Shown here one piece after another: positions 10,170-19,000 of a stretch of 64,000 nt of DNA. Positions within the stretch are counted from its first letter, which is position 1; each line of letters starts with the position of its first letter. A program made the position numbers and the translations under genes. The notes below the pieces were generated by a model. The model saw only the letters and a list, made by a program, of their open reading frames with translations. It was not told where the DNA came from and ran no database searches. Source of the stretch: an uncultured Clostridium sp. (GTDB taxonomy: Bacteria; Bacillota; Clostridia; Clostridiales; Clostridiaceae); contig NZ_CAJURG010000006.1 in NCBI RefSeq assembly GCF_910588715.1, positions 57,568 to 121,567 of the forward strand. The letters run 5' to 3'.

Positions 10170-10451
10170 TCATTCTTCCCCCACTTTTTACATTATTTTA
10201 CCTTTAGGAATTATCCTATCATATTCTACCTTATTTTTCACTAATTATCTTTTCTTTTCCATTACAGTTTTCTTAAAATTTTCTTAAACTATTTAAAATT
10301 TAATAAAAAACAAATATTTAAACCCAATTAAAAAATTATATAAATTATTAAAATTATTTTAACTTATCCATAATTATCATTTTAAGTTTTAATTTTACTG
10401 TTTTTTAATGTATAATGAATTTTATAGTTAACTATTTAGGAGGAATTAAAA

Positions 10452-10898
10452 GTGCTAAAAATTGAAATTTTAAATAATATTAGCGAGAAAGATAAAGAAG
10501 CAATATTAAACACATGGGAATCTTCTGTGCGATCAACACACTATTTTTTAAAAGAAGAAGATATAGCATCACTAAAACCTTATGTTATAGAAGGTGCTAA
10601 ATATGTTACTCACCTTTTATGTGTAAGAAATGAAAAAGGAATTATAAAAGCCTTTATGGGAGTTCATGATTTTAAAATTGAAATGCTATTTATAAGTGAT
10701 GAGTATAGAGGAAATGGGGTTGGTAAAAGACTTGTAAAATATGCAATAGAAAATTTAAATATAAATTATGTAGATGTAAATGAACAAAATCCACAAGCAG
10801 TAGGATTTTATATACATATGGGATTTAAAATTTTTGAAAAATCAGAATTTGATGAACAAGGTAACCCATTCCCTATATTACATATGAAATTAAAATAA
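10452..10898 (+). CDS. GNAT family N-acetyltransferase
   Basis: A 148-residue single-domain GNAT protein. The acetyl-CoA loop reads EYRGNGVGKRLVKYAI (about residues 84-99), followed by the usual VNEQNPQAVGFYIHMGFKIF stretch near the C-terminus. It begins with GTG at 10452, chosen because TTAGGAGG lies eight bases upstream. A good -10 box (TATAAT at 10411-10416) is present, but the -35 is weak. The sequence resembles the YjaB/putative acetyltransferase type acting on small molecules; the substrate is not predictable. It is divergent from the ABC-MoxR operon and begins a run of plus-strand genes. Confidence 0.9.
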   Translation: MLKIEILNNISEKDKEAILNTWESSVRSTHYFLKEEDIASLKPYVIEGAKYVTHLLCVRNEKGIIKAFMGVHDFKIEMLFISDEYRGNGVGKRLVKYAIENLNINYVDVNEQNPQAVGFYIHMGFKIFEKSEFDEQGNPFPILHMKLK

Positions 10899-10929
10899 TA
10901 ATTATATAAATTTAGTATACGGGGGTTAT

Positions 10930-11256
10930 ATGAAAAATATAGATATATATGGTTTAATTATAATTACAATGTTAATAGGTGGAATGTTTACAGGATTAGG
11001 TTGGATAATTAAAAGTCAAAATGCAGGAGATATGTTAAATGGATTTGATGATAAAAAATATTACAAAGATAAAGTTTCTAAAATAGTAGGTAGTGATATG
11101 TTCTATACTGGCATATTAATTATATTTATTGGAGCTTTAGGTGTTCTTTTAAATAGTAAATTTTATAATTTTATAGCATTTATTCAAATTACAATTTTTA
11201 TAATAGGAATTGTAAAAAGTATGTATGATATGGATACAAAATGCAAAAAAATTTAA
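10930..11256 (+). CDS. DUF3784-like small membrane protein
   Basis: A 108-residue protein with three hydrophobic helices (about residues 8-28, 58-77 and 80-98). Between helices 1 and 2 is the segment LNGFDDKKYYKDKVSKIVG, which matches from memory the conserved cytoplasmic loop of DUF3784 proteins. No function is known for that family. The ATG has a GGGGG ribosome site at 10921-10925. It lies 31 bases after the acetyltransferase gene and could be co-transcribed. Confidence 0.75.
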   Translation: MKNIDIYGLIIITMLIGGMFTGLGWIIKSQNAGDMLNGFDDKKYYKDKVSKIVGSDMFYTGILIIFIGALGVLLNSKFYNFIAFIQITIFIIGIVKSMYDMDTKCKKI

Positions 11257-11378
11257 ATAAAAACTCCCTCTTAATATAATCCTAATATTAATCAAAGTTA
11301 AATTTATATATTAAGAAATAAAACTTATAAGCAAAAATACAAAATTATTATTAATAAATAAAAGGGGTGGAAATAAGA

Positions 11379-11633
11379 ATGTTTTTTGAAAATAAATCAA
11401 ACAAAATAATTAAGGGGATTTTTCTTGGAGGCATACTTTACTTTATTGGATATCTTCTAGTGATTTTAACTGCGTTTTCAAGTACAACTTATGAAATTGG
11501 ATATTATATTACAGCTCCAATATTTTATTTAGGAAATATTTGTAAGCCTATAGGAATATTAATTATTTTTAAATTTTTATGTGATATATTATATAAAGTA
11601 TTAAAAGCAGTTGATAAATATAATAATGAATAA
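11379..11633 (+). CDS. Small membrane protein of unknown function
   Basis: An 84-residue protein with two predicted helices (about 12-34 and 40-65). The frame also opens at a GTG at 11367, but that codon lies inside the AAAGGGGTGG ribosome site, so the ATG at 11379 is the better start. I do not recognise the family. It belongs to a run of short plus-strand genes for membrane or lipoproteins (10930-12299) with no shared known pathway. Confidence 0.6.
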   Translation: MFFENKSNKIIKGIFLGGILYFIGYLLVILTAFSSTTYEIGYYITAPIFYLGNICKPIGILIIFKFLCDILYKVLKAVDKYNNE

Positions 11634-11669
11634 TTTTTCATTAAAGTAAAAAATATATGAGGTGATTAA

Positions 11670-12035
11670 GTGAAAAATAAATTATTTAAAATTATTAGTA
11701 TAGCACTATTTATACCAATAATTTTATTTATATTAAATGGATGTAATATAAATAAATCAGATTCAATTGAAATAACTGTAGATGCTAAGGTTATTGAAAA
11801 TGATTTAGATAATAAACTATTACTTGTTAGTAGAATTGATAGTTCATCACTTTCAAAAATAGGCGATAAATGCTTTATTAGTTGCAAGGATATTAAAACT
11901 TTTGATAAATCAGGAAAAGAAATACCTCAAGATAACATTAGACTGGATGATATAGTTACTATTATTTACGATGGTAATACACAAGAAGTTTATCCTGCTA
12001 TAATTACTAATCCCAAGTGGATTCAGGTAAAATAA
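11670..12035 (+). CDS. DUF3221-like lipoprotein
   Basis: A 121-residue lipoprotein. The N-terminus has Lys residues, a hydrophobic core and a lipobox LNGC, so Cys25 should be lipidated. The mature part is a small beta domain with the order seen in DUF3221/YobA proteins, ending in YDGNTQEVYPAIITNPKWIQ. The start is GTG at 11670 behind GAGGTGATT. The role is unknown; such proteins sit on the outer face of the membrane. Confidence 0.75.
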   Translation: MKNKLFKIISIALFIPIILFILNGCNINKSDSIEITVDAKVIENDLDNKLLLVSRIDSSSLSKIGDKCFISCKDIKTFDKSGKEIPQDNIRLDDIVTIIYDGNTQEVYPAIITNPKWIQVK

Positions 12036-12086
12036 TAAATATAAATTATAATAAACAAAAATTTTAAGAAGAGAGAAGAAAAAATT

Positions 12087-12299
12087 ATGAATAAAAACGT
12101 AAAATTATTATATTGTATTTTAGGAAGTATTATTTTATCTTTAATAAGTCTTCCTCAATTTTATGAATCTGTTCGCCTTATTCCTATAATTGGATTTCCA
12201 TTAAGCCAATTACTTTACTTTATTTCAACTATAGGCGTAATCTTAACAATATATTTTGCAATAATGTTAATAAAGGAAAACTGTAATTTCAAGAAATAA
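12087..12299 (+). CDS. Small two-helix membrane protein
   Basis: A 70-residue protein with helices at about 8-26 and 38-60 and a short basic tail. The ATG is preceded by AAGAGAGAAG, a moderate ribosome site. It is the last of the small plus-strand genes and is not recognised. The following 12300-12450 holds only a short remnant-like frame and no clear gene. Confidence 0.5.
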   Translation: MNKNVKLLYCILGSIILSLISLPQFYESVRLIPIIGFPLSQLLYFISTIGVILTIYFAIMLIKENCNFKK

Positions 12300-12451
12300 A
12301 TATTAATATAAATTTAATCTTATTGATACGAAAATTACTTTTAATATACATTGGAGAATAAAAATTATGAATATAACTTATCATACAATAGAGATAAATT
12401 TATAAAATCATTTAAATTTAACCATTAATATATTTCTATAATATATTAAAC

Positions 12452-12496
12452 AAAAAAAGAGTTATACACTAAATATTAATGTATAACTCTTTTTTT
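12452..12496. terminator. Bidirectional hairpin terminator
   Basis: A 16-base-pair perfect stem (A7 GAGTTATAC against GTATAACTC T7) with a 13-base loop. It has A-runs on one side and T-runs on the other, so it can stop the small plus-strand genes and the tRNA transcript from the other direction. Confidence 0.85.
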
Positions 12497-12507
12497 CTCA
12501 AATATAT

Positions 12508-12582
<75 letters not shown>

Positions 12583-12651
12583 TTATATTTATTATTATAT
12601 ATAATTTAATTAAAAATGTCCATACTTTTTTATAATTTATAATAAAATTTA

Positions 12652-12677
12652 AAAGGAGCAGTTAAAATTGCTCCTTT
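12652..12677 (-). terminator. Terminator of the ABC importer operon
   Basis: The stem AAAGGAGCA/TGCTCCTTT with an 8-base loop begins eight bases after the stop of the last importer gene and is followed on the minus strand by a T-rich stretch. Confidence 0.85.
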
Positions 12678-12684
12678 ACCCTTA

Positions 12685-13308
12685 TTAACTACTAATTTCA
12701 TTATTTATTTTAGGTAATTCTATAATTTTGTTGCATACTCTTTTAGCAAGTTCTATATTATGAGTAACTACCAACATTCCTAAATCATTTTTTTCAGATA
12801 TTTTAAGTAGTAAATTCCAAATTTGTGCTTGAGTAATAACATCAAGCATAGTGCTTATTTCATCACAAACCAAAAACTTAGTTTCTGGACCTAATACCCT
12901 TGCTATGCAAAATCTTTGCAATTCTCCACCAGATAATTCATTTGGCCATCTATTTAACCAAGACTTTTCTATTCCCATTTCCTTTAACAAATCATTATCT
13001 ACATTCCATCCTTCATTTAATGTTTTACCCATCTTCCACCTTGGATTAACTGATTGTTCTGGATGTTGATAAATCATTTGAATTGGACAATAACCTTTCT
13101 TAGGAATTGGCTTTCCATCCCATAAAATTTCTCCTTCATCAGGTTTTATATATCCTGATATTATTTTTGATAATGTGCTTTTTCCATAACCAGATGGTCC
13201 AACTAATGCCACTCTTTCTTTAGAATCAATTTTAAAACTAACATCTTTAAGTATCCACTTAGAACTTTTATTATATCTATAACTTATATTTTTAACCTCA
13301 AGTAGCAT
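12685..13308 (-). CDS. Nickel/peptide-type ABC transporter ATPase (NikE/OppF-like)
   Basis: A 207-residue ATPase with Walker A GPSGYGKST, the signature LSGGELQRFCIARVL and Walker B FLVCDEISTMLD. It is shorter than OppF/DppF proteins (usually about 260-320 residues), since it lacks the C-terminal oligopeptide extension, as is common in NikE-type subunits. Its ATG overlaps the end of the upstream ATPase gene by 11 bases. It should power the importer together with 13298-14221. It is the last gene before a hairpin terminator. Confidence 0.88.
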   Translation of the reverse strand: MLLEVKNISYRYNKSSKWILKDVSFKIDSKERVALVGPSGYGKSTLSKIISGYIKPDEGEILWDGKPIPKKGYCPIQMIYQHPEQSVNPRWKMGKTLNEGWNVDNDLLKEMGIEKSWLNRWPNELSGGELQRFCIARVLGPETKFLVCDEISTMLDVITQAQIWNLLLKISEKNDLGMLVVTHNIELAKRVCNKIIELPKINNEISS

Positions 13309-14221
13309 TAATACATCTCACCTCACCATCTCTTACTTTTCTCATTTTAATATTACTTGAACATTCATCAGTTTTTAATGAACATCTATCCCTAAACAAA
13401 CATCCACTTGGAAGATTACCAGCATAAGGTTGATATCCCGGTAATTCTTTAAATTTATTTTGTGGCAAAGCATCTATAAATGCCTTACTATACGGATGTC
13501 TTAAAAATTCTTTTCCCTTTATAAAATCAGAAACACTTGCAATTTCAACTATAGTTCCAGAATAAAAAACTGCAATTCTATCTGCTACATGTAAAGCTAA
13601 ATCTACATCATGGGTAATTAATAATATGCTACAACCATTGTTTGCTATTTCTCTAAAATTATTTAAAGTTTCCATTGCAAGTTCTAAGTTTAATCCTGGT
13701 GTTGGCTCATCAGCTACAATTAACTTTGCTTCATTCATCACAGCTGTTGCTATCAAAACCCTCCTTGCCATTCCTCCAGATAATTGAAAAGGATACATTT
13801 CTGCAACTTTATCATCTAAATTATATTTTTTAAATACCTCTCTTTGCTTTTCCTTATTGCCATTAATTCCAATAACCTGCTTCCCTACCTTCATTAATGG
13901 ATCTAAAAAATCTACTGATTGTGGTATAAATGCAATATCCTTTCCTCTTAACTTTTTTAAGTATTTATCATTTAATTCATCATTATAATATTTTATATCA
14001 CCTTTTGTTTTTGCATTTTCAGGTAGTATTCCCATTATTGCATGAGCTAAAAGGCTTTTTCCTGAACCACTAGAACCAACTACAGCTACAATTTCACCTT
14101 GTTTTACATCAATACTAAGTTCATGTATAACTTCTAAATCTTTTTTTCTAAGCCCTCTGCTATACATACTAAAAGCTACTGATAAGTTTTCTACCTTTAA
14201 TACTGATTCTTTTTCACTCAT
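13298..14221 (-). CDS. Nickel/peptide-type ABC transporter ATPase (NikD/OppD-like)
   Basis: A 307-residue ATPase with Walker A GSSGSGKS, the signature LSGGMARRVLIATAV and Walker B LIVADEPTPGLN. It has the C-terminal oligopeptide-family extension with the Cys-rich motif GCLFRDRCSLKTDECS. The stop is TGA, one of the few real TGA stops in the window, within the start of the next gene. It forms the ATPase pair with 12685-13308. The Cys cluster is a general feature of OppD/DppD/NikD proteins, so it does not prove metal transport by itself. Confidence 0.9.
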   Translation of the reverse strand: MSEKESVLKVENLSVAFSMYSRGLRKKDLEVIHELSIDVKQGEIVAVVGSSGSGKSLLAHAIMGILPENAKTKGDIKYYNDELNDKYLKKLRGKDIAFIPQSVDFLDPLMKVGKQVIGINGNKEKQREVFKKYNLDDKVAEMYPFQLSGGMARRVLIATAVMNEAKLIVADEPTPGLNLELAMETLNNFREIANNGCSILLITHDVDLALHVADRIAVFYSGTIVEIASVSDFIKGKEFLRHPYSKAFIDALPQNKFKELPGYQPYAGNLPSGCLFRDRCSLKTDECSSNIKMRKVRDGEVRCINAT

Positions 14222-14235
14222 AAATTTCTCCTTAA

Positions 14236-15102
14236 TTATTGATTTCCACTATTAGGATTAATTAATCGCTTAAGATTTTCTCCAATTACATCAAATAACA
14301 CTACAACACTTAAAAGCATCAGTCCTGGAAAAACTGCAAGCCACCACTTTCCTGTGGCAATATGGTTCATTGCCTCTGATAATATAACTCCAATTGCAGG
14401 AATTTCTGCTGGAATTCCAAAGCCTAAAAATGTTATTGCTGCTTCATGCATAATAGCATGGGGAAATAATAATACAACTCCAATTAAATATACTGGCAAT
14501 ACATGAGGGATAATGTGTTTAACTGCAACTTCAAATTTACTCTTTCCCATTTTATAAGAAGCCCTTACATATTGAGCTGAGCGAATTTGTAAAACTTCAG
14601 CACGAACAAGTCTTGTAAGTGAAGGCCAATGGGTAATTGCAACGGCTACTGTAACTCCAGTTGTACCTCTTCCAAGCATAAAGGATATTAAAATAAGCAA
14701 AATTAAATGAGGAATTCCCATACAAAGGTCAACACACCAATTAATAAATTTATCATATGCTCCACCAATAATAGCTGAAGAAACTCCAAATAAAAGAGCA
14801 ATAAAAGAACTTACTACAGATGCAAGTATTCCTATTAAAATACTATTAGATAATCCTTTAATACATCTCCAAAACATATCTCTTCCCATAAAGTCCGTTC
14901 CAAACAAATGTCCTATACTTGGAGCTATAAATTTTGATGAATAATCTACTGCATATTTATCTGCATTCATTGTAATCCCTAAAATAAATATTACTAATAA
15001 ATATAAAGTAGAAATTGATACATAAAATATTACCTTTGCCCTTGTATTTTTAAAAATATTAAATTCATTTTTTTCTCTAAATATTAAAGGATTGTTAATC
15101 AC
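14236..15102 (-). CDS. ABC importer permease (NikC/OppC/DppC-like)
   Basis: A 288-residue permease with an N-terminal helix near 28-48, then a block of five helices. The EAA loop, which contacts the ATPase, lies near residues 170-200 (YVRASYKMGKSKFEVAVKHI). The stretch HLFGTDFMGRDMFWRCIKG before the transport domain is typical of DppC/NikC proteins. Its start overlaps the NikB-like gene by eight bases. With 15095-16078 it forms the membrane channel. Confidence 0.92.
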   Translation of the reverse strand: MINNPLIFREKNEFNIFKNTRAKVIFYVSISTLYLLVIFILGITMNADKYAVDYSSKFIAPSIGHLFGTDFMGRDMFWRCIKGLSNSILIGILASVVSSFIALLFGVSSAIIGGAYDKFINWCVDLCMGIPHLILLILISFMLGRGTTGVTVAVAITHWPSLTRLVRAEVLQIRSAQYVRASYKMGKSKFEVAVKHIIPHVLPVYLIGVVLLFPHAIMHEAAITFLGFGIPAEIPAIGVILSEAMNHIATGKWWLAVFPGLMLLSVVVLFDVIGENLKRLINPNSGNQ

Positions 15103-16078
15103 TATATCTTCCCTCCTTTAATCTTGGATCTAATATTCCATATAATATATTTGCAATAAAATTACCTATAAATACAAATATAGCACTAAATATTGCAATT
15201 CCTAATAATAAAGGAACATCTCCATTTAATCCTGCTGCTGTTGTTGCTGTACCTAATCCTGGATAAGAAAAAACAGTTTCTGCTAATGCTATTCCTCCAA
15301 AAAGCTCACTAAATGAAGCAAATTGTTCTGTTATAGCCGGTAACGCTATATTCCTAAGTCCATGTCTAATTACTAATTGCCTCGTATTTTCTCCTCTTGC
15401 TTTTGCAAAAAGTATAAAATCACTATTTAATATTTCTATAAGTTTTTGTCTTGTAAATAAAGTAACTCTACTAATTCCTAGTATGCTAAGTGTTAATGCT
15501 GGTAATATAAGATGATATATTCTATCCCAAATTGTAATTTCTGAAGCTAATTTCCCTAAAGAAACTGCAAAACCTATTGGAAACCATCCTAAATATACTG
15601 AAAATAAACTTAAAATTAATAATCCTATCCAAAAAGTTGGTGCTGATTGTAATGCAAGACAAAATATTTTTATAATTTTATCAAATAAACTTCCCTTATA
15701 TACACCAGCTAAAACACCAACCAAAAATCCAACTATTCCAGAAAAACACCAAGATACTATCATTAATACTACTGAATATTTAAATCTCTCTAATATAACT
15801 GTGCTAACTGGCTGTTTATATGTTATTGATGTTCCAAAATCACCTTTTAAAACATTCCTTCCCCAAGACATAAACCTTTCTAACGGGGGATCATTTAATC
15901 CCCAATGCTCTGCAATTTCTTCTCTTGCCTCTATAGAGAGTGTAGATTCTACTCCAACATATGAAGTTAATGGGTCTATCGGTGAATTTGTGACCAATAT
16001 AAAAGAAATAATACTAACTCCTATTAATAATGATAACATTCTTAAAAAGGCTGAACCTATATACTTTACTCTATTCAT
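15095..16078 (-). CDS. ABC importer permease (NikB/OppB/DppB-like)
   Basis: A 327-residue permease starting with the first helix and the conserved segment NSPIDPLTSYVG, followed by five more helices. The EAA loop FILFAKARGENTRQLVIRHGLRN and the end motif GILDPRLKEGRYSD are family hallmarks. It overlaps the binding-protein gene by eight bases and the NikC-like gene by eight bases, so the operon is tightly coupled. Confidence 0.93.
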   Translation of the reverse strand: MNRVKYIGSAFLRMLSLLIGVSIISFILVTNSPIDPLTSYVGVESTLSIEAREEIAEHWGLNDPPLERFMSWGRNVLKGDFGTSITYKQPVSTVILERFKYSVVLMIVSWCFSGIVGFLVGVLAGVYKGSLFDKIIKIFCLALQSAPTFWIGLLILSLFSVYLGWFPIGFAVSLGKLASEITIWDRIYHLILPALTLSILGISRVTLFTRQKLIEILNSDFILFAKARGENTRQLVIRHGLRNIALPAITEQFASFSELFGGIALAETVFSYPGLGTATTAAGLNGDVPLLLGIAIFSAIFVFIGNFIANILYGILDPRLKEGRYSD

Positions 16079-17720
16079 TAATCTTCCAATCCTTCATATT
16101 ACAAATAATTGGTGCACCATGACCATGTGGATGTGCTATTTGTGTATCTAAAGAAATATCAAGAGCATCATTTATAAAGTAACTATGCTCAATATTTACA
16201 ATATATAAATATGGATAATCTTCACTTGAAAGCCTTTGAACTTCTTTCCACTTTTCTACTGCTTCCTCTTGATTATTAGAATCTATAGCTTCATCAATTA
16301 ATTTATCTACTTCTTTATTTGAATATCCAATTGTATTATCATAATCACCAGTTAAAAATAAATCAGAATAAAGAAGTGATTTTAGTACTGTTGGGCTATA
16401 TTGACCCCATCCCCATACAATACCTGCGCTTTTAGCTTTAGATGTAAGTTCATCCCAAGTTCCTTGTTTAATATTTATTTTTATTCCTAAATTCCTTGCT
16501 TCTTCAGAAACAGCACAACCTAATAAGTATCTTTGCTCATCATTAGATGATGAATAAACATCAAATTCACAAACTAATCCCTCTTTTTCACGAATTCCAT
16601 CACCGTTACTATCTATCCATCCTGCCTCTTCAAGTATCTTTTTTGCTTCTTCTTTTTGATTATCCTCATAAACTAAAGGATTTCCCCAAGCTAAATTAGT
16701 TGTAAAGCCAGTAGCTTTTTTCCCTACACCATTTAAAGCATTTTCAATTATTTGCTTGCGGTCTATTCCTATACTTAAAGCCTTACGTACAGCTATATCA
16801 GATGTAACATTGTTACCAACCATTATTTCATTTCCATTTTTATCTTTTATAATTTTCTCTGGAAGATAAGGTAAACTAATATTACGAACATCCATAGTTT
16901 CAAGATTTTCTAAATACATTCCATTTATTCTTTCATTAGCATAGTTTGGATCTACCATAACTATATCTAATTGACCAGATTTAGCATTAGAAAAGGCTGA
17001 TTTACTATCCATTTTTACAAAGGTTACTTGTTTAATTTCTGGAGCTCCTTCATAATAATCTTCATAAGCTTGTACTATAATTTGTTGATCAGTATTATAT
17101 TGAGCAACTTTCCAAGGCCCTGTTCCTATTGGCGCTTTATCAAAAGATTTACTATCATAAGCATCACTTGGAACAATTCCTAATAATGCTACTGAATCAA
17201 AAAATGGTGAGTATGCTTCTGACAATGTAAATTTAACTGTATAATCATCTATAGCTTCAACAGATTTTAACCTTGTAAGATCAACATTTTCATTGTCCGC
17301 TTGATTTGCTTTAACTGTTTCATAAGTAAAAACTACATCTTCAGCTGTAAAGTCTGATCCATCTTGAAATTTAATATCTTTTTTTAAATTAAAAGTATAA
17401 CTTAATGAATCTTCGCTTATATTCCAGCTTTCTGCTAAATCATCTTCATATCCTGAGTTTGGATTTACCCTGATTAAAGCATTATTAGTAAAAGAATAAC
17501 CATAACTCATAGCTCCCTTAATTGGATCTAAGCTGCTTTCAAAAATATTATTTCCAACATAGGCTGTAATACTATCTTTATTTTTTTTAGCATCATCTCT
17601 TGAAATACTAACATCTTTATTAGAATTACCTTTTATATCTGCCCCATTTCTGCTACTACACCCTACAATAAGTAATGATATACTCACTATTAAAGATAAT
17701 ACTAGATACTTTCTTTTCAT
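16071..17720 (-). CDS. Extracellular solute-binding lipoprotein, family 5, with HPHGHG tail (putative metal importer)
   Basis: A 549-residue binding lipoprotein. The signal peptide ends in the lipobox LIVGC near residue 21; the mature part has the family 5 signature LAESWNISEDSLSYTFNLKK. The very C-terminus contains HPHGHG about 20 residues from the end, a likely metal-binding strand. Family 5 proteins carry peptides, nickel or nickel chelates. The neighbouring CsoR/RcnR-type regulator with a His-rich N-terminus and G-tract sites around the promoter favours nickel or cobalt over peptides. That is an inference, and no metallophore genes are present. It is the first gene of the five-gene operon; a ribosome site AGGGGG precedes the ATG. 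Confidence 0.88.
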   Translation of the reverse strand: MKRKYLVLSLIVSISLLIVGCSSRNGADIKGNSNKDVSISRDDAKKNKDSITAYVGNNIFESSLDPIKGAMSYGYSFTNNALIRVNPNSGYEDDLAESWNISEDSLSYTFNLKKDIKFQDGSDFTAEDVVFTYETVKANQADNENVDLTRLKSVEAIDDYTVKFTLSEAYSPFFDSVALLGIVPSDAYDSKSFDKAPIGTGPWKVAQYNTDQQIIVQAYEDYYEGAPEIKQVTFVKMDSKSAFSNAKSGQLDIVMVDPNYANERINGMYLENLETMDVRNISLPYLPEKIIKDKNGNEIMVGNNVTSDIAVRKALSIGIDRKQIIENALNGVGKKATGFTTNLAWGNPLVYEDNQKEEAKKILEEAGWIDSNGDGIREKEGLVCEFDVYSSSNDEQRYLLGCAVSEEARNLGIKINIKQGTWDELTSKAKSAGIVWGWGQYSPTVLKSLLYSDLFLTGDYDNTIGYSNKEVDKLIDEAIDSNNQEEAVEKWKEVQRLSSEDYPYLYIVNIEHSYFINDALDISLDTQIAHPHGHGAPIICNMKDWKINE

Positions 17721-17722
17721 GA

Positions 17723-17800
17723 AATCCCCCTAACTGTTTTCTATTTTATACCAAAATTGTATCATCTTTACCATTTATCAACAACCTAGGTAGGGGGATT
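17723..17800 (-). promoter_or_regulatory. Importer promoter flanked by inverted G-tract sites (candidate CsoR/RcnR-type operators)
   Basis: On the minus strand a -35 box TTGTTG (17779-17784) and a -10 box TACAAT (17756-17761) are 17 bases apart. Directly upstream lies CCTAGGTAGGGGG (17785-17797, plus strand). The ten-mer TAGGGGGATT occurs at 17791-17800 on plus and again on minus at 17723-17732, over the ribosome site, so two copies face each other around the promoter. G/C tracts of 5-6 bases are the core of CsoR/RcnR/FrmR operators. That this regulator binds here is inferred. Confidence 0.7.
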
Positions 17801-17821
17801 AATTTCAAAAAATTTTAAAAC

Positions 17822-17847
17822 AAAAAAGAGAGTTTACTTCAACTCTC
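17822..17847 (-). terminator. Terminator of the CsoR-like gene
   Basis: The stem GAGAGTT/AACTCTC with a six-base loop is followed by six Ts on the minus strand. It lies 19 bases after the regulator stop and separates it from the importer promoter. Confidence 0.85.
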
Positions 17848-17865
17848 CTTTTAAATAATAAATAT

Positions 17866-18231
17866 CTATTTAATAAACTGAGCTATTGCTTTATTTAAAT
17901 CCTCTATAGCTTCTTTATCTCCACATTCTATAGCTTCTACTATACAGCTTTCTATATGTTCTTGTAATATTATCTTACTTACATTCTTCAATGCTGATAT
18001 AACTGCTGCTAATTGAATTAAAACTTCACTACAATCTCTTTCATCTTTTACCATACGTCTTACTGCTTCTAAGTGCCCAGCTGCACGTGCTAAACGATTC
18101 ACTATAATTTTTGTGCTTTCATGAGAATGTATGTGCGTATGTTTATGTCCATCTGTCCCCATATGAGTATGGATAATTCCTTCACAATTTTTACTTTTGT
18201 GAATATGATTTGCATCCTTTTTAATATCCAT
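17866..18231 (-). CDS. CsoR/RcnR/FrmR-family metal-sensing repressor with His-rich N-terminus
   Basis: This 121-residue protein has an N-terminal His-rich part (residues about 6-40) with HTHMGTDGHKHTHIHSH, then the DUF156 all-helical core: RLARAAGHLEAVRRMV with the conserved His, ERDCSEVLIQLAAV with the key Cys, and HIESCIVEAI with the second His and Cys. This H-C-H-C pattern allows Cu(I), Ni or Co sensing. The His tail suggests nickel or cobalt. The ATG at 18229-18231 behind GGGGGA is chosen over an ATG 24 bases upstream. Its neighbour is the importer operon on the same strand, which it probably represses. Metal identity cannot be read from sequence. Confidence 0.88.
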   Translation of the reverse strand: MDIKKDANHIHKSKNCEGIIHTHMGTDGHKHTHIHSHESTKIIVNRLARAAGHLEAVRRMVKDERDCSEVLIQLAAVISALKNVSKIILQEHIESCIVEAIECGDKEAIEDLNKAIAQFIK

Positions 18232-18302
18232 ATTATTCCCCCAATTTATACTCATATATAATTATATTAATGTTTATAATAGGTTATTCTTTTATAAAAC
18301 TT

Positions 18303-18917
18303 TTAATTATTTATATCTTTTTTAAATACTACTGGTAAATTTATATTCTTATAATAACTTATCATTCTAATAAGTACTATAATAACTAAAGTTATAAATT
18401 GTGCTGATCTCATATCAATTATAGGATATATAAACCACAGTATAGTTACTCCTATAACCCCTGCTACACAGTAAATATCATTTTTAAAAATTTGTGGTTT
18501 CCTATTAGTTATTATGTCTCTTAATACTCCACCACCAACACCAGTTATACTAGCTGCAAATATAAATAACATAAAATTATAATTATTATTTATTGCCTTA
18601 ACACCTGCAGATACAAAAAAAGCTGCTAGACCAATAGCATCAATAAATACAAATAAATTTTTATACTTTATATTTCCTCTTAAAAATATAGCTAATAAAG
18701 TCCCTGCAATAATGAATGGAATTGTCATATAGCTTGTAAAAAATACTGGAATACCTGAATTTGTAACTATATCTCTAAGTACTCCTCCCCCCATAGCGGT
18801 AATTATAGCTATTATATATATTCCAAAAATATCAAACTCTTCTTCAATAGCAACTATCGCTCCTGATACTGCAAAAGCAAAAACACCGATATACTCAAAA
18901 ACAGTAATGTAATTCAA
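18303..18917 (-). CDS. TRIC-type/UPF0126 (YicG-like) membrane protein
   Basis: A 204-residue protein with seven hydrophobic helices in two similar halves, each with the signature GGGVLRDI (about residues 44-51 and 128-135). This is the trimeric intracellular cation channel-like family found in bacteria (YicG/YadS). Some members are linked to glycine uptake, others tested as potassium channels. The start is a TTG at 18915-18917 behind GGAGAGGA; no ATG gives full length. It appears to be a single gene. Confidence 0.88.
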   Translation of the reverse strand: MNYITVFEYIGVFAFAVSGAIVAIEEEFDIFGIYIIAIITAMGGGVLRDIVTNSGIPVFFTSYMTIPFIIAGTLLAIFLRGNIKYKNLFVFIDAIGLAAFFVSAGVKAINNNYNFMLFIFAASITGVGGGVLRDIITNRKPQIFKNDIYCVAGVIGVTILWFIYPIIDMRSAQFITLVIIVLIRMISYYKNINLPVVFKKDINN

Positions 18918-19000
18918 AAAAATCCTCTCCTTTAGTAAAAATATTTAAATAGCATTTACTAAAATTAATAAAATACTTGTAAATTATAATATAGCGATAT

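Noticed and set aside
12355..12432. Short plus-strand frames after the last small membrane gene
   Set aside because: A 12-codon ATG frame and a 26-codon TTG frame overlap; too short and not recognisable, at most a gene remnant.
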